DNA of 64,000 bases from Pseudomonadota bacterium (GTDB taxonomy: Bacteria > Pseudomonadota > Alphaproteobacteria > Acetobacterales > Acetobacteraceae). Numbering within the stretch: position 1 is the first letter of the stretch; every line of letters begins with the position of its first letter. The position numbers and the translations under genes are program-made. Below are positions 27,920 through 36,183 of this stretch, in pieces. Below the pieces are notes generated by a model, which made no database searches, had not been told where the DNA came from, and saw nothing but the letters and a program-made list of their open reading frames with translations. The stretch covers positions 1 to 64,000 of the forward strand of contig JAKAEC010000002.1 in the NCBI GenBank assembly GCA_021818425.1. Direction: 5' to 3'.

Positions 27920-28809
27920 GCAATGCCACGGGAATTTGTGTAAATGGCCAAAAGGCGATTGCGTGCACAGATGAATAACCGGCAAAGATGACGTCCGCCA
28001 AAAGCAATATTGGAAACGGTGCCGCCCGTGACGATCTTGCCTAGCAGTTCACCCGCGGGTGAGAGGCAATGCACGCCGTCGCCGGCGCTGCACCAGAGGT
28101 TGCCATCTGCGTCGCAGGCGACTCCGTCGGCATAGCCGGGGGAGATGCGGGCGAAGATACGGCCGTTAGTGATATTGCCATCATGAAGGTCAAACACTTT
28201 GATATGTTGCTCGGGGTTTTCGTCAAATTGGCTGCCAGATTCTGTCGTATAGAGTCGGGTTTCGTCGGGTGAGAAGGCGAGGCCGTTGGGGCCGGTGAAA
28301 TCCCGTGACGCGCAATGCAGATGCCGGGTTTGCGGGTCCAGCCGGTAAAGTGCGGCAGGGCTTTCCTGTTTTTGCTTGCCACCCTCGTAATCGGTGCTAA
28401 TGCCATATGGCGGATCGGTGAACCAGATGGCGCCGTTGCTGTGCTGGACGGTTACATCGTTTGGAGAGTTGAGCCGCTTGCCCTCGAACGTGCTGGCGAG
28501 AGTCGTGGTCCTACCGTCTAGTTCGCGCCGCGTGATGGCGCGACTATGATGTAGGCAAGAAATGAGTCGGCCTTCGCGATCCCGTGCATGGCCGTTGGCA
28601 AAATCAGAAGGGTACTGAAAGGTAGAAATCTGATTTTCGCACCAGCGCAGCACTTTATTGTTCGGAATGTCGCTGAACAGGAGCACCTCGTGATCGGCGA
28701 ACCATACAGGGCCTTCCAGCCAGCGGAATCCTTCGCCCAAGACCTCAAGTTCTGCGTTGGGCAGTACCATGGCGCGGAATCGTGGATTATGGAATTCGTA
28801 AAGACTCAT
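27916..28809 (-). CDS. SMP-30/gluconolactonase-family lactonase
   Basis: The 297-residue beta-propeller belongs to the SMP-30/gluconolactonase/LRE family. It shows EGPVWFADHEVLLFSDIPNN (metal Glu), NSPNDVTVQHSNGAIWFTDP (metal Asn and the WFTDPPYG motif), TGPNGLAFSPDETRLYTTES, and YADGVACDADGNLWCSAGDG (metal Asp). Such enzymes hydrolyse sugar lactones to the acids. With a glucose dehydrogenase and GMC oxidoreductase in the same operon, gluconolactone is the likely substrate (inference). There is no signal peptide, so it acts in the cytoplasm. It overlaps both neighbours by 4 bases. Confidence 0.88.
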   Translation of the reverse strand: MSLYEFHNPRFRAMVLPNAELEVLGEGFRWLEGPVWFADHEVLLFSDIPNNKVLRWCENQISTFQYPSDFANGHARDREGRLISCLHHSRAITRRELDGRTTTLASTFEGKRLNSPNDVTVQHSNGAIWFTDPPYGISTDYEGGKQKQESPAALYRLDPQTRHLHCASRDFTGPNGLAFSPDETRLYTTESGSQFDENPEQHIKVFDLHDGNITNGRIFARISPGYADGVACDADGNLWCSAGDGVHCLSPAGELLGKIVTGGTVSNIAFGGRHLCRLFICARNRLLAIYTNSRGIA

Positions 28810-29234
28810 TTAAAGTGGCCTGGCTTGCGAATCGGCTTAGTATTCAGGCGCGCGCACATCAGCACGCAAGGACTCTCGCCAACGGTGCCGGAGCGATGCC
28901 CCTTGCGGCCGTTCCATTCGTTACAATTCTGATCTTCACCGAACTGTATATCGCCGGGGCCGAATTCGCGACGTGTGCCATCCATCGCTTCCACCCACCA
29001 GCGGCCCGAAACGGGAATAATCCACTGCGGCGTTGGATTTTCATGCCATTCGCCAACCCAGCCAATCGGTTGCACGGTGAAGACCAACCCAATTTCGTTA
29101 CCATCGACCTGTTTGTTCCATTGTGGATCGGCGTCGCCGACGCCTTTAAATTCGAAGTCCTCCAACTGGCATTCTGAAAAATGGCTGATTCCATCGGTGT
29201 CGGTCCATAGGTGCCAGTAGGGGATGCTAGGCAT
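28806..29234 (-). CDS. Small cupin-like protein, function unknown
   Basis: The 142-residue protein has a beta-rich cupin pattern: WIIPVSGRWWVEAMDGTRRE, then FGPGDIQFGEDQNC and HRSGTVGESPCVLMCARL. The PVSGRW-x-V-x-x-x-DG and GPGDI segments match cupin motif spacing, but the metal His residues of motif 1 are mostly absent. It may be a binding protein rather than an oxygenase. The stop overlaps the SMP-30 ATG. The start ATG 29234 lies 9 bases after the DoxX stop. Confidence 0.6.
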   Translation of the reverse strand: MPSIPYWHLWTDTDGISHFSECQLEDFEFKGVGDADPQWNKQVDGNEIGLVFTVQPIGWVGEWHENPTPQWIIPVSGRWWVEAMDGTRREFGPGDIQFGEDQNCNEWNGRKGHRSGTVGESPCVLMCARLNTKPIRKPGHFK

Positions 29235-29243
29235 TTGTATCTC

Positions 29244-29699
29244 CTATCTTGCAGCGGAATAGGGTGCATTGCCGAGTGGGTGCGTGACAACGGTGCTGAG
29301 CCGGACGTAGCCGCCGCTGAGCGCGAGTAGCGCCATACCGCCGGCAACGCAGAGGTTCTTGAAGAAGTCCCAAAAATGTGAGCGACCATCACCCGCTTGC
29401 GACCAAAAATGAGTAAATTCCCAGAACGGATGGTAAAGGACGGCGGTGATGATGCAGTAGCCGCACAGGATCACGGCGGCCAGTCTATCGTGCCAGCCAA
29501 GTACAATACAAACGGGTGCGCAGAGCTCGTTAAGTATTGCCAGCACCAGCAGCGCCACTGGTGCTGGCACAGGCGCGGATTTCGCCTGTGCCATGGCTTC
29601 TTTCCAATGGAATATCTTGTCTAGCCCGGACAACGGGAATATGCATACCAGGAGTACGCGAGCCACTATTTCTGGGCCAAGTTGGGTGATAAAGCTCAT
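29244..29699 (-). CDS. DoxX-family membrane protein
   Basis: The 151-residue protein has four membrane helices. It begins with VARVLLVCIFPLSGLDKIFH, the DoxX N-terminal helix with its G-x-x-K/F motif, followed by VALLVLAILNELCAPVCIVL, LAAVILCGYCIITAVLYHPF and FKNLCVAGGMALLALSGGYV. DoxX proteins relate to the quinone-linked subunit of thiosulfate dehydrogenase. Beside a GMC flavoprotein it could take electrons to the quinone pool, which is inference. It overlaps the GMC stop by 4 bases. Confidence 0.85.
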   Translation of the reverse strand: MSFITQLGPEIVARVLLVCIFPLSGLDKIFHWKEAMAQAKSAPVPAPVALLVLAILNELCAPVCIVLGWHDRLAAVILCGYCIITAVLYHPFWEFTHFWSQAGDGRSHFWDFFKNLCVAGGMALLALSGGYVRLSTVVTHPLGNAPYSAAR

Positions 29700-31252
29700 C
29701 CCAGACGTTCCTTTAAATGCGCGGCCACACGCAGCGCGTTGGCTATGATGGTAAGTGTAGGGTTCACTGCGCCTATGGAGGGAAAGAAGCTGGCGTCGGT
29801 GACGTAGAGATTATCCAACTCATGTGCCTTGCAGTTTACGTCCAGGACAGAGCTTGAAGGGTTCGTGCCGAAGCGCAGTGTGCCCGCTTGGTGCGAGGTG
29901 CCCGCAAGGCCAATGGGCAGGTGGAAATAGGCAAGGCGTTCGGCAAAGGGCTTGTAGGCTCGGCTTAGGGCGTTCATCATCTGAGTGCGCAATCGCTTAT
30001 GCGCTTTAACGTTGGTATCGGTAACTTCAAGCCTGACGCGGCCATTTTTGTAATAGATGCGATTTTCAGATTTTGGTAGATCCTCGCTGGAAAGCCAGAA
30101 ATTGAGTGAGTGGCGTGCCATCATTCGGAACGGCGTATCGGGCAGCCAGTATAGCCAAGAGGGCAGCGCCTCGCCTTTTATCTGCTCGGTATGGGCTGCG
30201 GCGCACATTTGCACGAGGCCGAGCGGATAGCCGCTGCCATTTTTATCGTTGAAGTAAAAATCTGAAATAGCCAAAGTTTTCTGGAAGACGTCCAGGTTGG
30301 CGGTGCGCATCAGCGCCATCAACACCGACTGGTTATGGCGTATATAATTGCGGCCCACTTGGTCAGAGGCATTGGCGAGCCCAGAAGGATATTTTTCACT
30401 TCGAGATCGTAGCAGAAGTAAGGCGGAAGAGAGCGCGCCGCAGGCTACCACGACGATATCCGATTTTAATATTTCGATTTTGCGGTCTTGCTCTACCTCG
30501 ATGCCGACGATACGTCGGCCCGACGCGTCGGTAAGCAGGCGTTTCGCAAAAGTATTGGTACGAAGCTCTATGTTCTGGTACCGAGCAAGGGCGGGATCGA
30601 TGCACATGACCTGAGCATCTGCTTTGCCGTTCAGCGGGCAGGGGTAGCCGTCGAAGGTATTGCAGCGTATGCAGAAGCTGTTCTTCAGGGGATGACCATG
30701 CTTCTCTGTGAGGCGGATACCGAGCGGCAGATGGAACGGGTTTAATCCAGCTTCCGCAAGCCGTAATGAGAGGTTATGGATGGTGGGCTCATGTGAAACT
30801 GGAGGAAAGGGGAAATTCCCCCGCGGGGGCTCGGTTGGATCTTCGCCGGCCTGGCCATGAACTTCGAACAGTGCCTCGGCCGCGTCGTACCAAGGGGCAA
30901 AATCATGATAGTCGAGCGGCCAGGCAGGGGAGATGCCATCCTCATGCCGAATTTCGTCGAAATCCTGTGCACGCAGGCGTAATAGAGCGGCACCATAGAC
31001 TTTTGAATTTCCGCCAACGAAATAATGTAAGCCAGGAGAGAAAATTTTTCCGTTTTTGTCTTCCCATGCCTCCTTCGCGCGGTAGTCGCCATGCATGAAC
31101 ACAGACTTGGAGGACCAGTTTTTTCTGGCGCGGGGCAAATAATCGCCGCGTTCTAGTACCAGAACGTCCTTGCCGGTAGCGGCGAGGCTCTGAGCGAGAC
31201 TGGCACCGCCCGGCCCGCTGCCAATGACGATGACATCTGCATGTTTAGTCAC
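29696..31252 (-). CDS. GMC-family FAD oxidoreductase with a four-cysteine cluster
   Basis: The 518-residue FAD enzyme is in the glucose-methanol-choline family. VIVIGSGPGGASLAQSLA is the FAD motif, FVGGNSKVYGAALLRLR binds the flavin phosphate, and the catalytic His lies in GTSHQAGTLRFG and the paired Asn in GAVNPTLTIIANA. Cys194, 197, 205 and 217 (FCIRCNTF, GYPCPLNG, VMCIDP; C-x2-C-x7-C-x11-C) could hold a metal or Fe-S centre, unlike soluble oxidases. No signal peptide or Tat motif is seen. Likely substrate is an aldose; this is inferred from the operon. It overlaps GH15 by 8 bases and DoxX by 4. Confidence 0.87.
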   Translation of the reverse strand: MTKHADVIVIGSGPGGASLAQSLAATGKDVLVLERGDYLPRARKNWSSKSVFMHGDYRAKEAWEDKNGKIFSPGLHYFVGGNSKVYGAALLRLRAQDFDEIRHEDGISPAWPLDYHDFAPWYDAAEALFEVHGQAGEDPTEPPRGNFPFPPVSHEPTIHNLSLRLAEAGLNPFHLPLGIRLTEKHGHPLKNSFCIRCNTFDGYPCPLNGKADAQVMCIDPALARYQNIELRTNTFAKRLLTDASGRRIVGIEVEQDRKIEILKSDIVVVACGALSSALLLLRSRSEKYPSGLANASDQVGRNYIRHNQSVLMALMRTANLDVFQKTLAISDFYFNDKNGSGYPLGLVQMCAAAHTEQIKGEALPSWLYWLPDTPFRMMARHSLNFWLSSEDLPKSENRIYYKNGRVRLEVTDTNVKAHKRLRTQMMNALSRAYKPFAERLAYFHLPIGLAGTSHQAGTLRFGTNPSSSVLDVNCKAHELDNLYVTDASFFPSIGAVNPTLTIIANALRVAAHLKERLG

Positions 31253-33047
31253 GCTTCATCTCCCGTTTGGCGCGTTCGGTTGCGGGCGGATCGATTTTGG
31301 CAAGGCTATAAGCGGTGTTGATGAGCGCGATATGTGAGAATGCTTGAGGAAAATTGCCAATCTGACGCTTAGCGCGAGGATCATATTCTTCTGCCAGTAG
31401 GCCGACATCGTTACGAAGCGCCAGAAGGCGGTCGAACAATTCGTGCGCTTGTTGCATCCGACCAAGCAACGCATAATTCGTCGCGAGCCAAAAACTGCAG
31501 GCAAGGAACGCGCCTTCGCCGCGGCTCAAACCGTCTACGCCGTCCTCGGTGCGGTAGCGCAGCACTAGCCCATCTTCAAGCAACTCTTCTTCAATGGCTT
31601 CCACTGTGCCGGCGACGCGCGGGTCGTTTGGCGGCAGAAATCCGACCATCGGGATGAGCAGCAGCGCTGCATCTACTCCTTTTGCACCATAATACTGAAC
31701 GAAGCTGTTGCGGGACTTGTCGAAGCCTTTCAGGCAAACCTCATCATGGATACGCGCACGCAGGGTCTTCCAGTCCTCTATAGGTCCCTTAAGGCCAAAA
31801 TCTTGTACGCTGCGGATCGCACTGTCGAATGCGAGCCAAGCCATGATCTTGGAATGCACGAAATGCTGCCTACCACCGCGTACCTCCCAAATGCCGTCAT
31901 CCGGCTGATCCCAAATTTGCTCGAGGTGTTTGAGCATCTCCAACTGAATGGCCCAGATTTCTGGATCTGCAGGCAGACCTTTTTGCCGTGCGAGGTAGAG
32001 TGCCTCCATCACCTCGCCGTAAATATCGAGTTGGATCTGCTCTGATGCTGCGTTGCCCGTGCGCACGGGGCGAGAATTTTCATATCCGGGCAGCCAAGGC
32101 AGTTCGCGCTCATCGAGGCATTTCTCGCCCGCGACGCCGTACATGATTTGCAGCTGTGCGGGACTGCCCGCAATCGCGCGTGCCAGCCAATGACGCCAAA
32201 GCCCCGCCTCCTCCCGGTAGTTGGACTGCATCAGGGCGAAAAGCGTCAGTGATGCATCACGCAGCCAGCAGAAACGGTAATCCCAGTTTCGTTCACCGCC
32301 CAAGGCTTCGGGTAACGAGGTAGTGGGGGCGGCGACGATGCCACCGGTTTCGAAATGCGTTAACGCCCGTAGGGTAAGCAGGGAGCGCTCGACCGCGTCG
32401 CTGTACGATCCGGCCCCGACGAACCGGTCCGCCCATCCCCTCCAGCGCGCCACGGTTTGGCGCAAGACCTCATCTAGCTTGATGGGACTTGGCACTGCAT
32501 GGTATGACCGGGACCAGCTTAGTACGAAATCGTAGGTTTTGCCTTCACTTACCTCAAATTGAGCGACGCTCTTCATGTTTTTGTTCTGAATACGAATCGG
32601 CGTTTGTAGTACCAATCGGTCCGGGCCTGAGACGTATTGCATGCGCCCGTCCTTCAGCCGACTGGCCCAGGGGATTGTGCTGCCGTAATCCGGGCGGACA
32701 ACGAGCGACAGGGCTAATTTTACTTCGCCCTTGACGCCAGTCACCCGGCGCATCAGGTAGGAGCGCTCATCCTCGCGCGTCATGAAGTCGATGACAGTGA
32801 CGGTGCCGCGCGCAGTTTCGTGAGTGGTTTCCAGCACAAGCGTGCCCGGTACATAGCAGCGGGTAGAGGTGGCATGGGCGGCTGGGGCGATGCGCCAATG
32901 CCCGTGCGATTCATCGCCAAGCAATGCCGAGAAGAAGGCTCCACTGTCGAAGCGCGGCATACATAGCCAATCTACCGAACCACTTTTACAAACAAGTGCT
33001 GCTGTTTCGCGGTTGCCGATGAGGGCATAATCTTCAATTTTTGCCAT
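31245..33047 (-). CDS. Glycoside hydrolase family 15 (glucoamylase/trehalase-like)
   Basis: The 600-residue protein starts MAKIEDYALIGNRETAALVC and WLCMPRFDSGAFFSALLG, the bacterial GH15 N-terminus. The (alpha/alpha)6 barrel shows NWDYRFCWLRDASLTLFALM with the substrate-binding WRD, and YENSRPVRTGNAASEQIQLD. The catalytic acid/base residues lie in the RDASLT-to-GYE segment and in SRGEGAFLACSFWL. These enzymes release glucose from alpha-glucans or from trehalose. It has no signal peptide, so trehalose or a cytoplasmic glucan is the likelier substrate. ATG 33047 is chosen over TTG 33068; the gene lies 4 bases after the SDR stop. Confidence 0.88.
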   Translation of the reverse strand: MAKIEDYALIGNRETAALVCKSGSVDWLCMPRFDSGAFFSALLGDESHGHWRIAPAAHATSTRCYVPGTLVLETTHETARGTVTVIDFMTREDERSYLMRRVTGVKGEVKLALSLVVRPDYGSTIPWASRLKDGRMQYVSGPDRLVLQTPIRIQNKNMKSVAQFEVSEGKTYDFVLSWSRSYHAVPSPIKLDEVLRQTVARWRGWADRFVGAGSYSDAVERSLLTLRALTHFETGGIVAAPTTSLPEALGGERNWDYRFCWLRDASLTLFALMQSNYREEAGLWRHWLARAIAGSPAQLQIMYGVAGEKCLDERELPWLPGYENSRPVRTGNAASEQIQLDIYGEVMEALYLARQKGLPADPEIWAIQLEMLKHLEQIWDQPDDGIWEVRGGRQHFVHSKIMAWLAFDSAIRSVQDFGLKGPIEDWKTLRARIHDEVCLKGFDKSRNSFVQYYGAKGVDAALLLIPMVGFLPPNDPRVAGTVEAIEEELLEDGLVLRYRTEDGVDGLSRGEGAFLACSFWLATNYALLGRMQQAHELFDRLLALRNDVGLLAEEYDPRAKRQIGNFPQAFSHIALINTAYSLAKIDPPATERAKREMKRD

Positions 33048-33051
33048 TTCC

Positions 33052-33912
33052 TTAGCCGCCTGTCGCAAAACCCGGATACAGCGTCATTCCACCATCGATA
33101 TATAACGTGGCGCCGGTGATATAATCGGCCGCGTCGGAAACCAGCCAAGCGGCGGCCCGAGCGATGTCGTCTGGCTCACCGATGCGCAAATAAGGTACCA
33201 ACCCCATGAGCCTATCGTATGCTTGCGGTGTATCCCAGGCTGCGCGGTTGATCGGTGTACGAATGGCGCCTGGGGCAATAGCATTCACGCGGATGCGCAG
33301 GGGGGCCACCTCTTGCGCGATGCTGCGCATCATCATGTTGATCCCGCCTTTCGACGTTGCGTAATTCACGTGGCCCGCCCATGGGATTTCCTGGTGTACC
33401 GAGCTTGTGCAGAGAAGCTTGCCGGAGGCAACCGAGATTTCAGGCTGTGGGCCGCGGCGTTTGAATTCACGTACCGCAGCGCGTGCAGTGAGAAACTGGC
33501 CGGTGAGGTTGACGCCGATGACCTTGTTCCATTGAGCCAGGGTCATTTCATCAAACGGTGCGTCGGCCTGTAGTCCCGCATTGCTGATGGTGATGTGTAG
33601 CGTGCCAAAATGCTGGATGGCGTCGGCGAACATGCGCTCCACCGCATCTTCCTGAGAGACGTCGGCCTCGATTGTCATGGCGCGCCGGCCGAGCATCTCG
33701 ATCTCATGGGCGACATCTTCTGCAGGAAGTGGATTGCCGATGTAATTTACTACAACATCGGCGCCGGCCTTGGCTAGGCCCAGGGCTATTGCTTTGCCGA
33801 TACCGGAGCTTGCGCCCGTGATGAGAGCCGGCTGACCTGTGAGCGCCTGCAGATATTGTGGCTGTGGCGAGACAGAATTCTCTGGTTGGTTGGCATTTTT
33901 AGCATCCGGCAT
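33052..33912 (-). CDS. SDR oxidoreductase, glucose 1-dehydrogenase-like
   Basis: The 286-residue short-chain dehydrogenase has ALITGASSGIGKAIALGLAK for the cofactor and ISNAGLQADAPF. The catalytic Ser lies in LLCTSSVHQEIPW and the Tyr/Lys in YATSKGGINMMM. The C-terminus GATLYIDGGMTLYPGFATGG matches the Bacillus glucose 1-dehydrogenase tail, which suggests oxidation of glucose to glucono-1,5-lactone with NAD(P). A 20-residue polar N-terminal extension precedes the fold. It is the first gene of the seven-gene cluster. Confidence 0.88.
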   Translation of the reverse strand: MPDAKNANQPENSVSPQPQYLQALTGQPALITGASSGIGKAIALGLAKAGADVVVNYIGNPLPAEDVAHEIEMLGRRAMTIEADVSQEDAVERMFADAIQHFGTLHITISNAGLQADAPFDEMTLAQWNKVIGVNLTGQFLTARAAVREFKRRGPQPEISVASGKLLCTSSVHQEIPWAGHVNYATSKGGINMMMRSIAQEVAPLRIRVNAIAPGAIRTPINRAAWDTPQAYDRLMGLVPYLRIGEPDDIARAAAWLVSDAADYITGATLYIDGGMTLYPGFATGG

Positions 33913-34195
33913 GGTGATCTCCTGCTCGGTTTGTAGGCAGACCTCACTTATGGTGGCGCCGTGTCAGATCAACCATTGGCAGGCAAAGAAGCATTTCTGA
34001 TATCTGTCTTATTGTTCATATTTTGAGGGTGAACTGCCTTGCAGATTTGTGGTTTTTGGCAAAGCAGTGAATGCCAAATGAATATCTTTGAGGGACGTCT
34101 GCGTGGTGATTAAAGCTGAAGGTCGGAAAGTCTTTTTCTGTAGCTCTAATCCTGAAAATGCATGAGCAGGGTACAAAATACAAAACTAAAATGAG
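33913..34195. other. Upstream region of the sugar cluster
   Basis: This 283-base gap contains the promoter region of the minus-strand SDR-to-VOC operon. GGAGATCACC just before the SDR ATG is its ribosome site. The right half is AT-rich and marks the beginning of the low-GC segment. No clear operator palindrome was seen. Confidence 0.4.
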
Positions 34196-34603
34196 TTATA
34201 ATGTTACGCAAAGATTTCTTAGCGAATTGACTACATCATAAAAGACCGCATACCAAGCGATAAGGCTAACAAATGCCAGAGTCATAGCAATGGTTAATTC
34301 GTGCTTTTCTCTTAGGCTAAGCACTTTTTTAAGATAACAACCGACCGGAATGCATACGGCCTCGGCTAAACGAAGGGCTATATAATATGCTAGAATTAGT
34401 ATGGCAGCCAATGAGAGGCCGCTAAGAATTGCTTGATGAGCAAGAAGTGCGTAATATCTGAATCCGCCTACAATGATTGTTTTTTCTAGTACATCAAGGA
34501 GCAATTCCGTTCGGCTAAGGTTTTGTTCGAGAATTTCAGAATGTTGTTGTTTTTCTTTAGGTCTGTTGTTCGTATCTGTAGAGAGATGTCTTTCTTCGTG
34601 CAT
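34196..34603 (-). CDS. Orphan AT-rich membrane protein
   Basis: I do not recognise this 135-residue protein. The first 45 residues are polar (many E, K, Q, N). Three hydrophobic segments follow: YYALLAHQAILSGLSLAAIL with LILAYYIAL, LAEAVCIPVGCYL, and LTIAMTLAFVSLIAWYAVFY. The arrangement resembles small YqhA-like inner-membrane proteins, but this is not a confident call. An excellent AGGAGGAA site lies 5 bases before ATG 34603, so it is probably expressed. Its base composition is far more AT-rich than neighbouring operons, which suggests horizontal gain. Phased TAATTTGT repeats lie immediately upstream. Confidence 0.65.
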   Translation of the reverse strand: MHEERHLSTDTNNRPKEKQQHSEILEQNLSRTELLLDVLEKTIIVGGFRYYALLAHQAILSGLSLAAILILAYYIALRLAEAVCIPVGCYLKKVLSLREKHELTIAMTLAFVSLIAWYAVFYDVVNSLRNLCVTL

Positions 34604-34613
34604 AAGTTCCTCC

Positions 34614-34719
34614 TAATTTGTTTCTTCAAGTATTATCTTCCCTAATTTGTGGACATTGTTATTTGATCTATTAATTTGTTTTTTGACGCGTTAGCCTCCT
34701 CTAATTTGTGAAAATTTGT
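34614..34719. repeat. Phased TAATTTGT direct repeats upstream of the orphan membrane gene
   Basis: Four exact TAATTTGT copies start at 34614, 34643, 34672 and 34702, spaced 29, 29 and 30 bases; a fifth AAATTTGT starts at 34712. The spacing is close to three helical turns, so all copies face one side of the DNA. This looks like a regulator-binding array, or a relic of an iteron set. Confidence 0.7.
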
Positions 34720-35038
34720 GACATCGTAATAAGCCTTCAGAATAAGAACAATAATAACAGCATCAAATGCCAAGTTTTTGAATATTTTTGAGGTTTTCTT
34801 GTTTCATTGCTGATGATCTCACAGCGTTATTCCGGGTGGTTATCAATGTGATTGGAGGTCTATGCGCTTGATGAATAAAAAGAGCATTCCGCGGTGTGCT
34901 TTATGGTTGATTGCTAGTGAGCGTTGGGCAGCGGCGTGATGTCGCCGTGCTCAGCTATAAGGTCGCCTGCCTACCGATATTCTGTGCAAACTTGTTTGAG
35001 AATAGCGTGATGATGCGGCTTGGTTGCGGGGAGCTATT
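34720..35038. other. AT-rich gap
   Basis: About 320 bases with no credible gene, terminator or RNA. The composition is low in GC on the left and returns toward chromosomal GC on the right, where the IS3 remnant begins. Confidence 0.4.
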
Positions 35039-35984
35039 CTAGGTTGTACGGTTTGCGGAGCGTGAGGTCCGTGCCCGATGGCTGAATGTGGCTGCAGCGT
35101 GTTGTGGCGGTTGCGTCATTGTTCGATGGATACGTGCTTCCTTCGGGCCATAGGACATTCCACCGTTCAACAGGTCATCACGCAACTTACTATTGATGTT
35201 CTTGCAACACCCGTTCGGCATCGCTGGCCCAGTTCAATGTAACGTGTTTGCGCTTCGATTTTGGCAAATTAGTCTCAGACTACCTGCGAAGTCACTATAA
35301 GCCTATTGTCGGAATGAACATACCCGGGAGCCCCTGGGCATCATGACCTTGGCCATGGTTGCAAGTATGCCCAGGATATTGACCCCGCGCGCTGCCCAGG
35401 TGGCCATGCATTCCCAGGAAAGTTCGCCGATTAACGTGATCAGCTACAGCTTGCTGCCATCATGTGTCTGAGTTTGGATGGAGTTACTAGACGGGATATG
35501 GTCGAGTCGTCCTGGTCGTAGCGGGATGTGGGGGCATCATTCCACCAGAGGCGGACTTCTGGGCGTCTACTGCTGGAGAACCTTCACCGCTTTGCTAGCG
35601 CCAGATTTGCTGCGCGAGTTCCTCTTCCACGTCTTCATCTGGCGGCCCGCACGAATGCTATGGCCCGTCTATAGCGATGCGAGCCGTAGCTGCCGGCATC
35701 GTTCGGAACCTACACGTTTCCGTTGTTACGTTTTAGAACCCGCTTCTCAAGAAAAAATCCGGTGCTACCCGTCTCAACCGGTTGTTTTTCTTGTCTAGTT
35801 CCTTGAGTAACTTGGCTTGGTCCATATCCAAGTCACCATATTCATTCCGGCGCCAGCAATGACTTTTGTTCGGAATCCTAGCCTCGCGGCAAGCGTTATG
35901 GGTCGTCTTTCCTGTTTCAGTCTGGACTTCAAGCTGCCGGAGCAGCATAGAGGTCTGCCCCGCGCTCATCCGTCTCGTGGGCAT
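35039..35984 (-). mobile_element. Degraded IS3-family element
   Basis: Read on the minus strand, the right end has orfA (35984 to 35733). The left end has the orfB C-terminus: NINSKLRDDLLNGGMSYGPK, and after a shift RNRHNTLQPHSAIGHGP. Between them are worn orfB pieces, such as LWWNDAPTSRYDQD and APGYVHSDNRLI in place of VPGHIRSDNGPEF. Order and strand fit one IS3 element with many frameshifts and stops. The terminal inverted repeats were not identified, so the ends given are those of the coding remains. Confidence 0.75.
35733..35984 (-). pseudogene. IS3-family transposase OrfA remnant
   Basis: The 83-residue frame matches IS3 OrfA. An HTH segment occurs (GKTTHNACREARIPNKSHCW followed by RRNEYGDLDMDQAKLLKELD), then the leucine-zipper-like KELDKKNNRLRR. 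The family's next residues (LVADLALDK) are lost to a frameshift, and the frame ends in unrelated residues. Part of the dead element at 35039-35984. Confidence 0.75.
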
Positions 35985-36108
35985 ATAAATACTTGCCTTC
36001 TAAATCGGCTTGTCTCAGTTCAATTGGTTCAAAAATCCGTCGACAGGCCAAGCATAAAAGGCCAAAATCTTGTGCTAATTATTTGGTACATAAAGATTCT
36101 TGATCTAC

Positions 36109-36183
36109 TGGTGCCGGGTGAGGGATTTGAACCCCCGGCCTTCGGTTTACAAAACCGCTGCACTACCGCTGTGCTAACCCGGC
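36109..36183 (-). tRNA. tRNA-Thr (anticodon UGU), CCA encoded
   Basis: Read on the minus strand, the acceptor GCCGGGT (36183-36177) pairs with ACCCGGC (36119-36113), followed by discriminator A and encoded CCA. The D arm is AGC...GGTAGTGC. The anticodon loop TTTGTAA gives TGT, for threonine ACA codons. The T arm is the GGGGG-TTCAAAT-CCCTC region. It is 75 bases with CCA. It lies just outside the degraded IS3 element, at the boundary of the AT-rich segment. Confidence 0.93.
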
